From Amoebophrya sp. A120 (lineage: Eukaryota; Sar; Dinophyceae; Syndiniales; Amoebophryaceae), in the NCBI GenBank assembly GCA_905178155.1, contig CAJINV010000008.1, positions 1,922,001 through 1,986,000 of the forward strand: 64,000 nucleotides of DNA. Direction: 5' to 3'. Positions 1-11,600 of this stretch are shown in pieces; the stretch's first letter is position 1; every line of letters starts with the position of its first letter. The position numbers and the translations under genes were made by a program. The notes under the pieces were generated by a model that did no database searches, was not told the DNA's origin, and worked only from the letters and a program-made list of their open reading frames with translations.

Positions 1-998
1 CCCCGCCCGCACAGATTTGAGCTGTGATACAGGTTCTCGGACAACGCGCCATGGATCTTGCAAATTCCCGTTTTATGGAACCGGATCACGTCCCATCCAG
101 ACTCGACCACCTGAAGGAGGTCCTGAATCACTGACGGCGTAAAGTGGCTGTTCACCTGAGAGAGATTCATTTTTTCGGTATGTCAGTACTTGTGTTGACG
201 AGAGGCATTTGATGGATTTGATTTGAAATTTTACTTCAGTGGCTGCACTTCTGAATGCCTCATTCTGCAACTGAATCTGAAGTTATCTTCGCTATACAGT
301 CCTTTCCTATTCCTATTCCTAGTACGCTTCTTGCATGTTCGCATAATCATTCTTCAACAGTAGGGCGACGGGAATTTCATTTGTACAACATCTTCATCTT
401 GTTCAAAGCGCCTGTTTCCTGCTCATCCTAAATTATCGAAAAGGGGAATTATTCCACCGTACCTTCACGTCATCTTCGAAGATGATCGCCGCCTTCAGAT
501 TGGGGCTGCTCTCGACCGCTTTCTGGTACAAAGCCATGTGGCTTCGCGTGCAACCTAACACGCCACCTTCCGGATCCAGATCTGCAACGTGGTAGTGCAC
601 CTTACAGCCCATGAACTCATCGGCCTTGTCGGGACTTTGCGCGAATTTACCTGAAGATGCCAAAGATAAACCATTTTCGTTCTCATGCATATCGAACCCA
701 AGAAGTGCACACGAGCATACAAGAAAATAATCCCACTTTCTTGCTATCCGTGGATAATTGCTAGGCCACCTACTCGCCAGGCGGATTCAAAATCGACGCC
801 TCGTTGATAACGCAAAAACTTCAAATCATTCATACCGACTTGCTCCCGCCACCCATGTTCGAAAAACGCGCGTCGCTCTGGGCACGTTCGCAAGCTGATC
901 ATACCGATAAACAATTCGGCCGACACATCGCCCTCCGGTCCACCCGAGGTGACGGCCGGGCCGGTGTCTACTTTCTTCTGTGCCATTACCGGTGCCAT
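1..998 (-). CDS. Glycosyltransferase family 25-like protein, 3' end outside window
   Basis: Three exons fit: 998-770, 650-463 and 155-1, the last running off the window. The start ATG at 998 follows an in-frame stop. Early residues (LFIGMISLRTCPERRAFF) match the opening strand and Arg-rich loop typical of GT25 (LPS-type galactosyltransferase) enzymes. Exon 2 carries GCTRSHMALYQKA, the usual G-C-x-x-S-H segment, and then AAIIFEDDV, the acidic EDD motif expected to bind sugar nucleotide and metal. Exon 3 continues with WDVIRFHKTG, as in the family. Introns have GT-AG ends; the first fits best with donor GTGGCC at 769, which keeps the frame into K-F-A-Q. No introner is seen here. No signal peptide is visible. 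A sugar-transfer role follows from the family; acceptor and compartment are unknown. Confidence 0.6.
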
Positions 999-2614
999 GG
1001 TCCACTGATTTTCAAAATCTCAAAAACGACCGATTTCCTTACGGGCTTATTCCAGCGTCCCGTACCTTCAAAAAGTAATACGGGCCGACCATACAGTGAC
1101 CGTAGCCCTGTCAATATCTTACACGACGAGCAGACAAGGGTGACTTTTTGCAAGCCAAGTTGTCTTGTTTCGTGATGGGAAATTGTTGTATCCGATTTTC
1201 TTTTATTCCTCGTCGCGTAAGTACTCAACTTCTACTTGACGACCGCCGTACAGCAGCCCTCACAATTGCCTTTCGCAAGCTCTAGCACCGAGCCACTGCT
1301 ACTGCAGAAGGAGCGAATGCTCTTCTACAGTCAAAAAATAAATCCGCGTCTACTCTTGAAACAGAATAGGCGAGACCTATCAGTAGTGGTTTAGTGTAGC
1401 CGTGCGACAATTAATATCAGGCGCTGTGCCGCTCTCTGATGAAGTATTCAAACTCCTGCTCTCAGAATGATGAAGTTGATGAAGCTAACTATCGCAGGAG
1501 CTTCTTCTCCACTTAGAAGTCCTTCAGCTTTCCACCCGACGGATGAAAATGTGGAACGATGCCAGGTTTTTGAGAATGTTGAAAAAAAAGTAGTTGTAAT
1601 GGAGTCTACTATTCCACGACTAGCAAGAAGCCACCCGGTGCCCCACCAAACAGGAGGGCACCACAGGCTTTTCCTTATCCAGAATAGTGTGAATGCTGAT
1701 GTATGAGGCGATTGATATCAGGTGTATGTTTCCAAAAATCCAAGGGGAAATAGTCATGGGGCTCGCTATTACATCTAAAATGTCCTATACAGGTTTCTTC
1801 AAATATTATGCTTTGGGATTTCTATGAGTTTTATGAGTCAGGTGCTGGTCAGCAGGTAAGGTGCAAATGGTTTTTGCGTGTAGATCCTACTACTCAAAGA
1901 ATCGATGGCCAACTAAAAGTCTACCACAGCTTTAAAAATCTCTCGCCCAAAGAAAAATTCAGATTTCTCTCGCAACCGTAAAAAAGCCATCTCTCTCGGA
2001 CCTTTTACTTTCACTTACACATACAACTGGAGGCAGAGGCAAAAACAAAACAAAGGTGGGTGTCGAAAAAAAAATATAAAAACTCCAGTACTATTGAATC
2101 CGCATTTTACAGGCAGAAAAAAAGTAGATCGCCACGATCATGATTTACTTGCACTATGGACAAGTGTAGCACAAGACAGAAATTACCGAGAAAGCACCGA
2201 ATGCATTTCCTCTTTACCGAAGATGAAAATCCAATTTTTGTCCGACTGCACAGATTTTTCACACCGAGCGGGCATCTCTACAAGAATTGAAATCATCGAG
2301 GGATGCAATCGAACACCGTCACGGACAAATTCAGAAGTGTCGGAAGTCCCTGCGCTCTTTCACCCCCTTGCGAAGCCGAAGGCAACAAGGTGTTCTTGCA
2401 GGTACGTTATTTGGCCTATATATTTTTTTTTTTTCAAACTCAGTTCAGTTTCGTTCTTCTTTTTCTTTGGCTGCTGTATTGAATATTCACTCTTCTAGTA
2501 CTCTGCCTGTAAGAGGTCCATCCTCTCGAATCAAGACAATTTTTTTCTTCATCGCCGAACATTCGTGGTTCTTCGTGTTTCATATTCATCGCAAAATTCA
2601 GTTCTTTCTCAGTT
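999..2614. other. Intergenic stretch, no supported gene
   Basis: About 1.6 kb between the disordered-protein gene and the glycosyltransferase. It is AT-richer than the genes, with A and T runs (for example 2065-2085 and 2425-2440). Short open frames here have no recognisable motif. On the plus strand an ATG at 1175 opens a 36-codon frame beginning MGNCC, with a consensus GTAAGT donor at 1213; I see no convincing second exon. The stretch should contain the promoter of the glycosyltransferase and the 3' UTR of the upstream gene. Confidence 0.5.
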
Positions 2615-5600
2615 TCAGTGCTGTTTCATTTTCGACTCCGTGGTGCTCACAGTTTTCTTCAACAAAAATCCTGGCCGCGAACGCGACGACCCACTTTCTT
2701 CCTGTCCATTCCCCCTCGTCCCAGGGTCGTTCGCCGACCCGCGGTGGTCCCTGCACCTGATAGAAGACGTTGGGAAGTTCATCCCGCTTGTTGGTACTAG
2801 GGCAAAATCTTCGTTTTGCTCAAACGCTGTCAAACCCGTGCGCTCCTGCTGCGGTTTCTCCAGAGCTGCTTCTTTCGTGCGCGAGGACGAGGAGGGAAAA
2901 AATGAGATTAAGTTCTCTGCTTCTTCCGTTTCATCCTCGATGCTACGCATCGCGTCTTGAATAATGTGTTGGACTTTCGACTGCGATTCTCCTCGAGTCT
3001 TCCGACACAACGCGGGTGCGGACTTCCCTTGACCAGTGCTTCGAAGATGCTGCTCATTTAACGACTTTATTCCGAATGGATTATCATTGAAGTTCCCATT
3101 GTTTTCGCGAAGTTGGAGGTGGTGATTCGAATTTGCAACTTCGCCCAAGACATAATTCCCGCAACTGAAGAAGCTGCTCAAGTCCTGGCCTCCTGCGGTG
3201 CTGCTCTCAGCGGTCATCTGTCCGGTCATCTGTCGACAAATCGGTGTCACAGTGCGGCTCACCGCGGGAAGATCGCTAGTACCCTCGTCAATGAGTTTGC
3301 CGCTGACTCTTCTTTGTGTGCTCTCATCGACGCTTGGCTTGCAAGGATAATTTGCGCGAGGTTTGGAACTGTGGTCCTTTTGTTGACGATGCATTTCACC
3401 CCCGGATTTCGCCTCTCGTCGATGTTCTTCCTGACTGCGCAAGGGGGTGGTCCTCAACGTGGAAGATAAAGATTTCAACATACTTCCTTTTTCGTCCATC
3501 CCAAGGGGATCCATCAGCAACATCTTCGGGTCATCCGCCTGCAAAGGATCACTTGAGCAGTCTTTGTCACTGCTCAGGGGGCCGCTGCTCGTGATGCTCC
3601 GGGGAATCGTGGAACTCACCGGAGCAGCGACTGCCTCCGGCGATTGCCAACTCTATGCATTGCGAATATGTGTGGGTCAGGAAGGGTGCAACTTGCGATG
3701 CTACTTACTAGGTGGATGCTAGTACAAAAAAACCTGTATTGCTGAACAGATCGCGCTAGCAATTCAGGATTAGTTTTGGTCCAGTTTTTGCTATGCGGGA
3801 GGGGCGTTCTTCCTCATGCGGTACTACAGGAAACATCAGGAAACCCTCGTCACAGAATCTGTGATGCATCGGGTCAGCTAAAAAAAAAGCGCACGACAAT
3901 AAACATTGCGCTTTTCCAGACCCCGACATCTTTGCACTTGATAAACTCGTTGTCCGAACTACTTCGGGCAAAAGCAAATACCCTTGCTTCATCGGCCAAC
4001 TGCTCGTGCGCACCACCTCGGGCAGAAACTTCGGGCGGGGGCCCTCGCTCGCCCCCGCGCTCTGCTGCTTAAAAACGCCGCCGCTAGTGGCACTGGAACT
4101 GCTCGTTCCCAGCGCCGACGCGGACGCGGTTTTGTGCAGCGGCAAAAAGCTAGTCAGGGTTTCCGCCGTTCGTTGTCGCCCGCCATGCTTTCCGACTTGT
4201 TGTCGGTGGACGGATGGGTCAGGACGTGCAGGAGGGTTGGTGATCGCGGCGAAACCAAAATGGCTAGTACTACTATTCTCGTGAAGATGTGGTCTGGTAG
4301 TCGACGCAGAAGATGAAGCAAACACTCCTACTTGCACGTTCGGATTCACATTTTCCTTATCGACATTGACGTTGGACGTCTTCTCCAGTGAAGGTCTAGG
4401 TCCTGTTGTCCTGCTTTTCACGACGAGATCATATTCCCCAGTGCCGCACTTCTTGCTCAAATTATTCGGAGCAGCTTCCAACGCAGAAAGAAGACACTCT
4501 GATTTATTTTCACCCGCCGCTGGAATATCTTGATTTTCATTTTCACCCGCGTCCTCAGTGCTGGGCGCATTGAATTCGAACTGTTTCCGGTCGTCCCTGG
4601 GAAACGACTGCAGCTGCGGCGGATACGAGAACTGTTTGAGGACTAACTGACCTGCTTTCTCGTTTTCGCCGGTGTCCGCACTGCTTTTCATCCTTACTGA
4701 CGAAAAAACCAAATCGCAATCTTTCTGGTTACTGTGCGCGCTCCTTTGAACCTTATAGTCCTCGCCTTCCTCCGCCGGCACCGAACTGCATGCAGAGCTG
4801 CTACTTGCGTGAGAAGAGGACGAAAACCTCTCTACCTCCGCACCCAGATACTTTTGCTGTGCACTTTGATAAGCCCCCGGCCCGCTCCAGAAGCCTTCTT
4901 CTTCAAAACTGGGACTCCCGGCCCGTCCAGACAGCTGCTTCAGCTGCTCTTCATCGATGGACGTCAGAAGAAATTCCGGTACCGACGCCCTCTCGCTCGT
5001 GTGGCTCTGCGGCTGACCACCTCCTGTAGTTCCTGGAAAGGAACTACAATTACCTCCAGCCGCATGGCGAATCGGACCCCCAGGAGCACACGTCGGGATT
5101 TGGAACGTCTTCCGCCCAACTACGGGATCGAATACGTACCCACTGGTCGTCCCGTCGGCGTTGAAGAACACGGCCTCGTCCCCGCTTTCGGCGAAACTGG
5201 GCGGCTGCACAGGACCAGTCGCACATGATCGTTCTACCGGCGCTGCACCCCTGCGCTTCATTTCCTCAGAGGGCGGACTTCTTCGAGTCCAACTCCTGTG
5301 CGGAAATGAATGCCGATCTGCATTGTCACCGGTTCGAGCGAGATGTCGCCCATCTCGTCCAGGTGTCCCGGGCCTCCTGCCCGCGGCCCAGGTCCCCGCT
5401 ACTAGTCGTGGTGTTCCCGCCCCCGGGTCGACCACAGCAGCGTCAAAGTTTTGCTGCCGACAATGACTGTCCTCGTGCCCACGACTTCTGTGTTTCAGCA
5501 CAGCCTGACTCTTGTTTGGGCTGTCGAACCAAGCGGCGGCCACATGCGCCGCGACATTGCTGGGCACGACGAGAGAAGACGTCGTGCAAACGTTGCCAGG

Positions 5601-8600
5601 ACGTGGTCCTGCGGAAGCACGGGAGACGAGGCCGTGGTGGTCATCGGGATTTGCGTTCTTCGTCTCCGCGCAAGAAATAGTTGCGCCACCATCATCTCTG
5701 AGCTTCTCCATGTTGATGCCCTTCTTTTTCATACCCGACCCACCGGAATTATCCGCATCGCGCTTCGTAATCTTATGCTCCTCCCCCATCTGTATGGGTG
5801 TGTCAGAGTTGAAATCGACAAAGTTGAAATAATTTGTCATGCATAAAATGGATGCCAGTTGGAACCCAGTTTCCAAGTGGCGCATGACAAATTTCGGTGG
5901 TCCCTAAATCCAGTTTGTCACGCTGTTTAGGCAAAGAAGAGCGATTTTCCCATGCTCCTTTAGCAGCTCGAGCTGTAACCCCAAACAGGCTTACAATCGG
6001 CCTCACTTGCCTGCTCTGCAACACACGTACCTCGGGTCATGCATTTTATGCATTACAGATTTTTTCAACTTTGACGATTTCAAACCTGACGCTTCCATAA
6101 TCTGCCGCAAGACCGTATCCATGTTGTACGGCAGCTTCTTCATGTGAAGGCCCTAAAATATCCACCTTTTCGCCCATCTTTTCAAATTTTGCCCAGTTGA
6201 TTGCTCGGCGCCCTCGCCGATTATCGCGTAGCGCCTCTTCGATGGCGGCTGCGCGTCCGCCTTTGCAAACGCGTCAAGCCGGGCTGCCCTATTTCTGCCC
6301 CGAGGCCCGGGGCAGAAACGCAAGCCAAACACCCCAAAGAGAAAAGCCACCCAAACGAGCCTCCCAATCATATGAGGCCATGGACCCTGAGCGCGCCTCT
6401 GCTTGCGCAGGTAAGGAAAGGCACCCGCAATAGCGACAAACGCGGAAAATGCCCCCGGCCAATTTACCCTCGACAAGGCGCAGACGAGCGAAAGGCTGCG
6501 CCTCCCCTCTTATCAGCCCCGGCCTGGCTTGAGCCTGATTCGCAAACAACGCCCGCCACATCTTCTGCGCAGCTTCCCAAACCCCTAGCGGTTCAGGACT
6601 TGGCGCGCACCCAGTAAAACGAGGACAGGCGGCGTAGGCTTGGAAAATTTGAAAAGATACTACTAGCGCATCTTTTCAAATTTCGACAGCCGCGGAAAGG
6701 GTGAGCAGCCTACTCTTCTGCGTGGCTTTCAAAATTCGCAAACTTGCTGAGGGGGCATCTTCGCAATCTTCGGAGCCACAAAAGAAGCAAGCAAACAAAT
6801 GTCGCCAGAGGCACGGCTTTGCTTACCATCTGGCGACCCGCCAGCTGGAGCGCAAGTCAAAGCCTTGGACTTTGAGTGCCCGCCAAGCTGGCTCGCGTGA
6901 GTTGCCCTGATGGACCTCTTCAGGTTCGTTAGCGGTGGGTCCAAAGGCACTCAAGGCCCAGGGCTTCGATCCGAAAAACGCATCGCTGTCTCCATCGGAG
7001 CAGATTGGACGAGATCCAATGTTGAGTAATACATCTAACAAGAACCTCGACAAAAACTGCTCCGATGCGTTTTTTTCTGAAGCGAATCACGATGGAGAAA
7101 AATGCATCGGAGCAAAATGTCGGATACCCCATTCTTGAACCCCCAAGGACTACCCGCAGAGGCTATTTCCCGGGAGGCCGGCACTTGCCCTCATGGTTGC
7201 TCGGATGCAAATCCAAGACCTTTGGCTGGCCGTCAACGCATCGGGGCTCGCCGCACTCAAACGGCGCGTGAGGCTCCAAGCAGAATGAAAGCGCCGCCCC
7301 CAGAAAGAGGGCCGGGCGGAGAATGTCAGAGAGGCACTGGGGCAAAACACACTGAAACCAAGCGTAAGAGAAAAACCGGGGCCAGGGTAAAACACAGCCC
7401 AGCGTGATGCGCTCTAATTCTGGCGCCTAACCGCGAAGGCCAGCAATGCCGGCCACAGCGCTAGACTCAGGCCGGTTGAGGTGTCTTGCGGTCAGCCGTC
7501 CGAGACGCGCCACAAAAAACATTGCAAATTGGCCTGCAACAACCCCTGCAGAAACACCCTCGCACCCGGTCGGGCGACGGCGTGAGTACCATGCCCGCTG
7601 AGAAATTGGCGTCTAAGCACTCGAAGCTACGGACCACCAGGGCCGGGGATTTCTTGAAGCCAAGGTCCCGGAGGTCCGAAAACAACCGCAACATTGAAGT
7701 GCCACCCGTGCGTACTTTCAAGCGCTTCGGGAATCCGAGACACTACCTTTTGCACAGATGCCGACAGGAATGCATTTTTCAGAGGATTAAATCTTATGCT
7801 CCTCCCCCATCTGCCGCAAGACCGTATCCATGTTGTACGGCAGCTTCTTCATGCCCTTGCCCCTTCCGCCCTGTTGGTACCTGATCCATGATGTGATTTG
7901 GGTAGAATTTGCTATGTCGTGGCGCGAACACAAACTTCTTCCCAAATCCCCAAAGCGCTGGCGCCCCTCGACGGCTGCCAGCTTTTTTACTTCGTATGTT
8001 CTCAAAAGGTCACACCCTTCATACTGGTGCTGAACTCCGGCTCTGTATCAGTAAAGGCGTATCTGCGCTGCTTCGCAGCGTCTTGTGTACTACTAGATAC
8101 AGCAGCGAGGCGTGCAGCAGGGACCGCGCCGCGACGTCCGCGCCACAGAGGTGGCTACGGGCGTCGCACTTGTCCGCCCACAGACGTGGGTCGAACCGTG
8201 CTCCAGCACTGCAACGAGAGGTCGCAGCGCCGGGTGCAACAGAAGCTGCAACAAGTCCCGAACCCTCCCCAACAGAGGTCGCTAGCGGGCAGTGGCGGGC
8301 CACTGCGTCGCCGGAGAGAGGGGCCACGAGCCCGCTAAATTATATATATTCGCGTCATAGACGTCAGGATGTGCCTTGCTAGTGTGTGAACATAAAATAA
8401 GATGAGTAACAAGCCGCGCGTGCTTCTCTAGCATGCGCGCGCCATCTTCGCCTCCCTCTCCAGATTGATTGCGCACCGACATCGGCGGGGGCATCGGCTG
8501 CGCGTCTCCTGTGCTCCCCCGGTGTCGTCCATTTTTGTAGGCAAGGGCTGGCCACGGGAGAACAAAAATGGGACCACAGAGGTGGTTAGCCCATTCCGGC

Positions 8601-11600
8601 CCTCACGAGGTTCGCGCTAAGTAATGCTGCGCGACCTAGTCCTACTTGTGATGCCTAGAATGTGATGTCTCGAGTTTGTTGTCTAGATTGGGAATGAATT
8701 AGGTACCTTGTGGGCGGCAGTACCTGCCGCAAGACCGTATCCATGTTGTACGGCAGCTTCTTCATGTATGGGGTCGTCAACATTGTATTTGCCTCCGACC
8801 GTAAAAAAAATTCTGCGCGCATTTTTTCGCGGCGCAAAGCTAGTAAACCTGTGCACGCTAGTGAGGGGCTGACTTGAACGCGGTTTGTTTTACCTAGCTT
8901 GTCAGCAGCAGTGCTCTAGTAGGTAATTGGGTAGTGACGCGAAGGGGGGCGGGGCGCTGGGGGTTCTTCTGTGGCTGATATTTTCACCTAGAAAACGCCG
9001 GCGCGCGCAATATTTTGCTCCGTTTTCCGGATTGCTCTCTCCGTGCAGCTATTTGCCGCTATGGCCTGGGTCAGCGTGTGAGGCTGGAAACGCCCCGCGA
9101 GATGTCTACACCCTCCCTGGCCTCGTCGTCTCTAGCGGGCACCACGCACATATGTTGGCCGCGAAGGCCGTTCCGGAGCCCTTCCAAAAAGGGGCGGCCG
9201 GAGGGGTTCCCGGAACCCGAAAAAAAAGCCTATTCCTTTTTCTTCGAATCACGATGGTGCTACCCCTCCCCAAAAGGGGTCCCGGAACCCCTCTGGGAAC
9301 CCTTCCCGAAAGGCTCTCGGGCTTTTCGCGTTTTAAGTAAAGAGGCGCAAGGGCAAAAAGCGCGCGCGCCTGCCGGTACACGCGCGCACAGCTGCGCGAC
9401 ATTAGAGACAAGGGGAGGCGCAGCCGAGGCCGGTTCCGTTTGCGCCCTCGACTCCGACCGACTTGCACAGATTGAGGCCCATTGTCTAGCGGTTGGACTG
9501 CAAGAGGACCTGCCGCAGCACCTCCAGGCTGCAGGGGCGCTCCGAGGCAAGTCCGTGGAGCAGCAGCGCCGGATAGCTCCGTCTTTAGCCACTGTGAAGC
9601 GCTGCGAATGAGCTAGCTAGTTCATTAGGTGCGCAACATAGTGGGGGGCTATACGTGTGCAACGTGATGGATATCAAATACAAAAAAAGGCGCGCGGAAA
9701 ATTTTTTACAGCTTGAGGCAAATACAAGATCCTCCCCCATCTGCCGCAAGACCGTATCCATGTTGTACGGCAGCTTCTTCATGCCCTTGCCCCTTCTGGT
9801 GGTGCCGTTCTTGCATTTGCTGTTCGTGCTCTTTGTCGTTCCATGCCCGCCTGCGGCAGGGCGATGCGTTGTATCGTGGTTGTTTTTATCGTCGTCCCCA
9901 GCACAACATCTCTCGTCCCCGCTAGTACCCCGCCCCGCAAGACCCTCGCCCCCGCTGCAAGAACCTCCTCCAGCTCCACCAGGAACATCATGGTCGTGAC
10001 CCACCTCTACTAGGCGCTCGTGCTCACTGTCGCTGCCGCTGTCGTCTTGTCCGAAGCCCGGCTGGTCTCGTTCCGCGTAAAATTTTCTGTTCAGCACCCA
10101 GTCCTGCCACATCACCAAATTCGTCAGATCCCCCTGCTTGTCCAAAATGGTGTACTCGCGCAGCACTTTTAAGTCCGTCCGCTCCTCATCGCGGCGCCGG
10201 CGCAGGCGAATCTCCTCCTGCTTCCAGTCGTCTTCGTTCCTGTAGGCGCGAATCTCTCCCTTCAGCCCGAAGCTGCTCTCTCCGAAGTTGCGGAACTTGT
10301 CCTTGCGTGCCACGTAGTTGTGCAGCCGCTGGACGGTTGTACGCTGTGAGTGGAACGCGGCGACAAACTGGCTGTTCTTCTTCTTGTTGTAATCGCCATT
10401 AGCTGCTGTGTGCTGCAGCTCTCCGGCAGGTCGCGGAACAACAGCGACCTCGTCTCCTGTCGCCTTAGTTGTCATCGCGGTAGTCCCAAGCGTTGTCGTC
10501 GTCGTGGCGCGCGCTGGATACAGGAGTCCGGGAGGTGCAGCAAGAACTGCCGCAGCGGGGGCTCCGGCCGCGCTTCCGGGCGCCAAAAACGGCGTCTCCC
10601 CGCGGCGGTTGCGCTGGACCACCATCAGGTCGGCGGTTACGTCGAACTTCAGCTGCCCGTCCTCGATGTCCTGCAGCACGTGCTGGACCAGCTGCTGACC
10701 CTGTTTCCCGGTCATGAAACACTCGTCGCAGAGAGAGGAGCTCTTCAGGTAGTTGTAGCTCTTCTTCTTGTTATTCTTGCCGAGTAACGCGGTCCGCTGG
10801 ATCGGCCGGTCGTCGCAGGGGCTGTAGTGAAACAAGTTGTACTGCGGGGGCTCACCACTCGCGTGCCCGGCGCTCCGTCCGCGCTTCTTGTTTTTCTTCT
10901 CCTCGCGGCCCGCAGCGATACGGGCAATTTCTTGCCGTAACGACACTTCCGCCTTGCCGTACCAGTGCCCGTGCCGAGCCATCACGGTTTGCATGTGGTC
11001 CAGAAAGTCCGCCTGCAAAAAGGTCCGCCCCTCGGAACTCGTGTAGCTCGAGGAAAACAGTTCGCGCGACGAAACCGTCAACTCCTCCTCTCTACTACTG
11101 TCGTACCGACCTGAAGCAACGTCGAACGTTTGCCGGGCCGATACCCGCGGCCGGGCGTTTTTCAAATCGTAGTCCCAGTTCTCAACACGCGTTACCCTGT
11201 ACCTCTTCGCTTGCTTTAATCCACGGCGCGGGGTCTGGTGATCTTGTTCCTGGTTATGTTCTTTCTCAGACGCTGACGAAGACCTGGATGATGATGTTCG
11301 TCCACTACTCGTTCCACTCCGGTAGTGCTGTTCGACTTCCCAACCCTTTTCGCCGGCCCGATGCGTGAGCACAATCTGCTCCCTGCTGATATTTTTTTTC
11401 ACTTTAATATTGCGACCTCCATGAGCTTCGTTCTTCTTTTTCTGACACTGTACACGTTGTTTCTCATGTTTTGACTTCTCGTCATCTTCACCGTCCTGGC
11501 AGCTCTTCAACCCGGCGACACGGCCTTTTGTGAGGGACCGTGGTTGGCAGGAACTTTCTGGAAGATTTTTACGACGGCGAAGTTTTCTTCCCTGAGACTC

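Noticed and set aside
804-1175. Plus-strand open frame of 123 codons
   Set aside because: It is the antisense of glycosyltransferase exon 1 and has no motif of its own.
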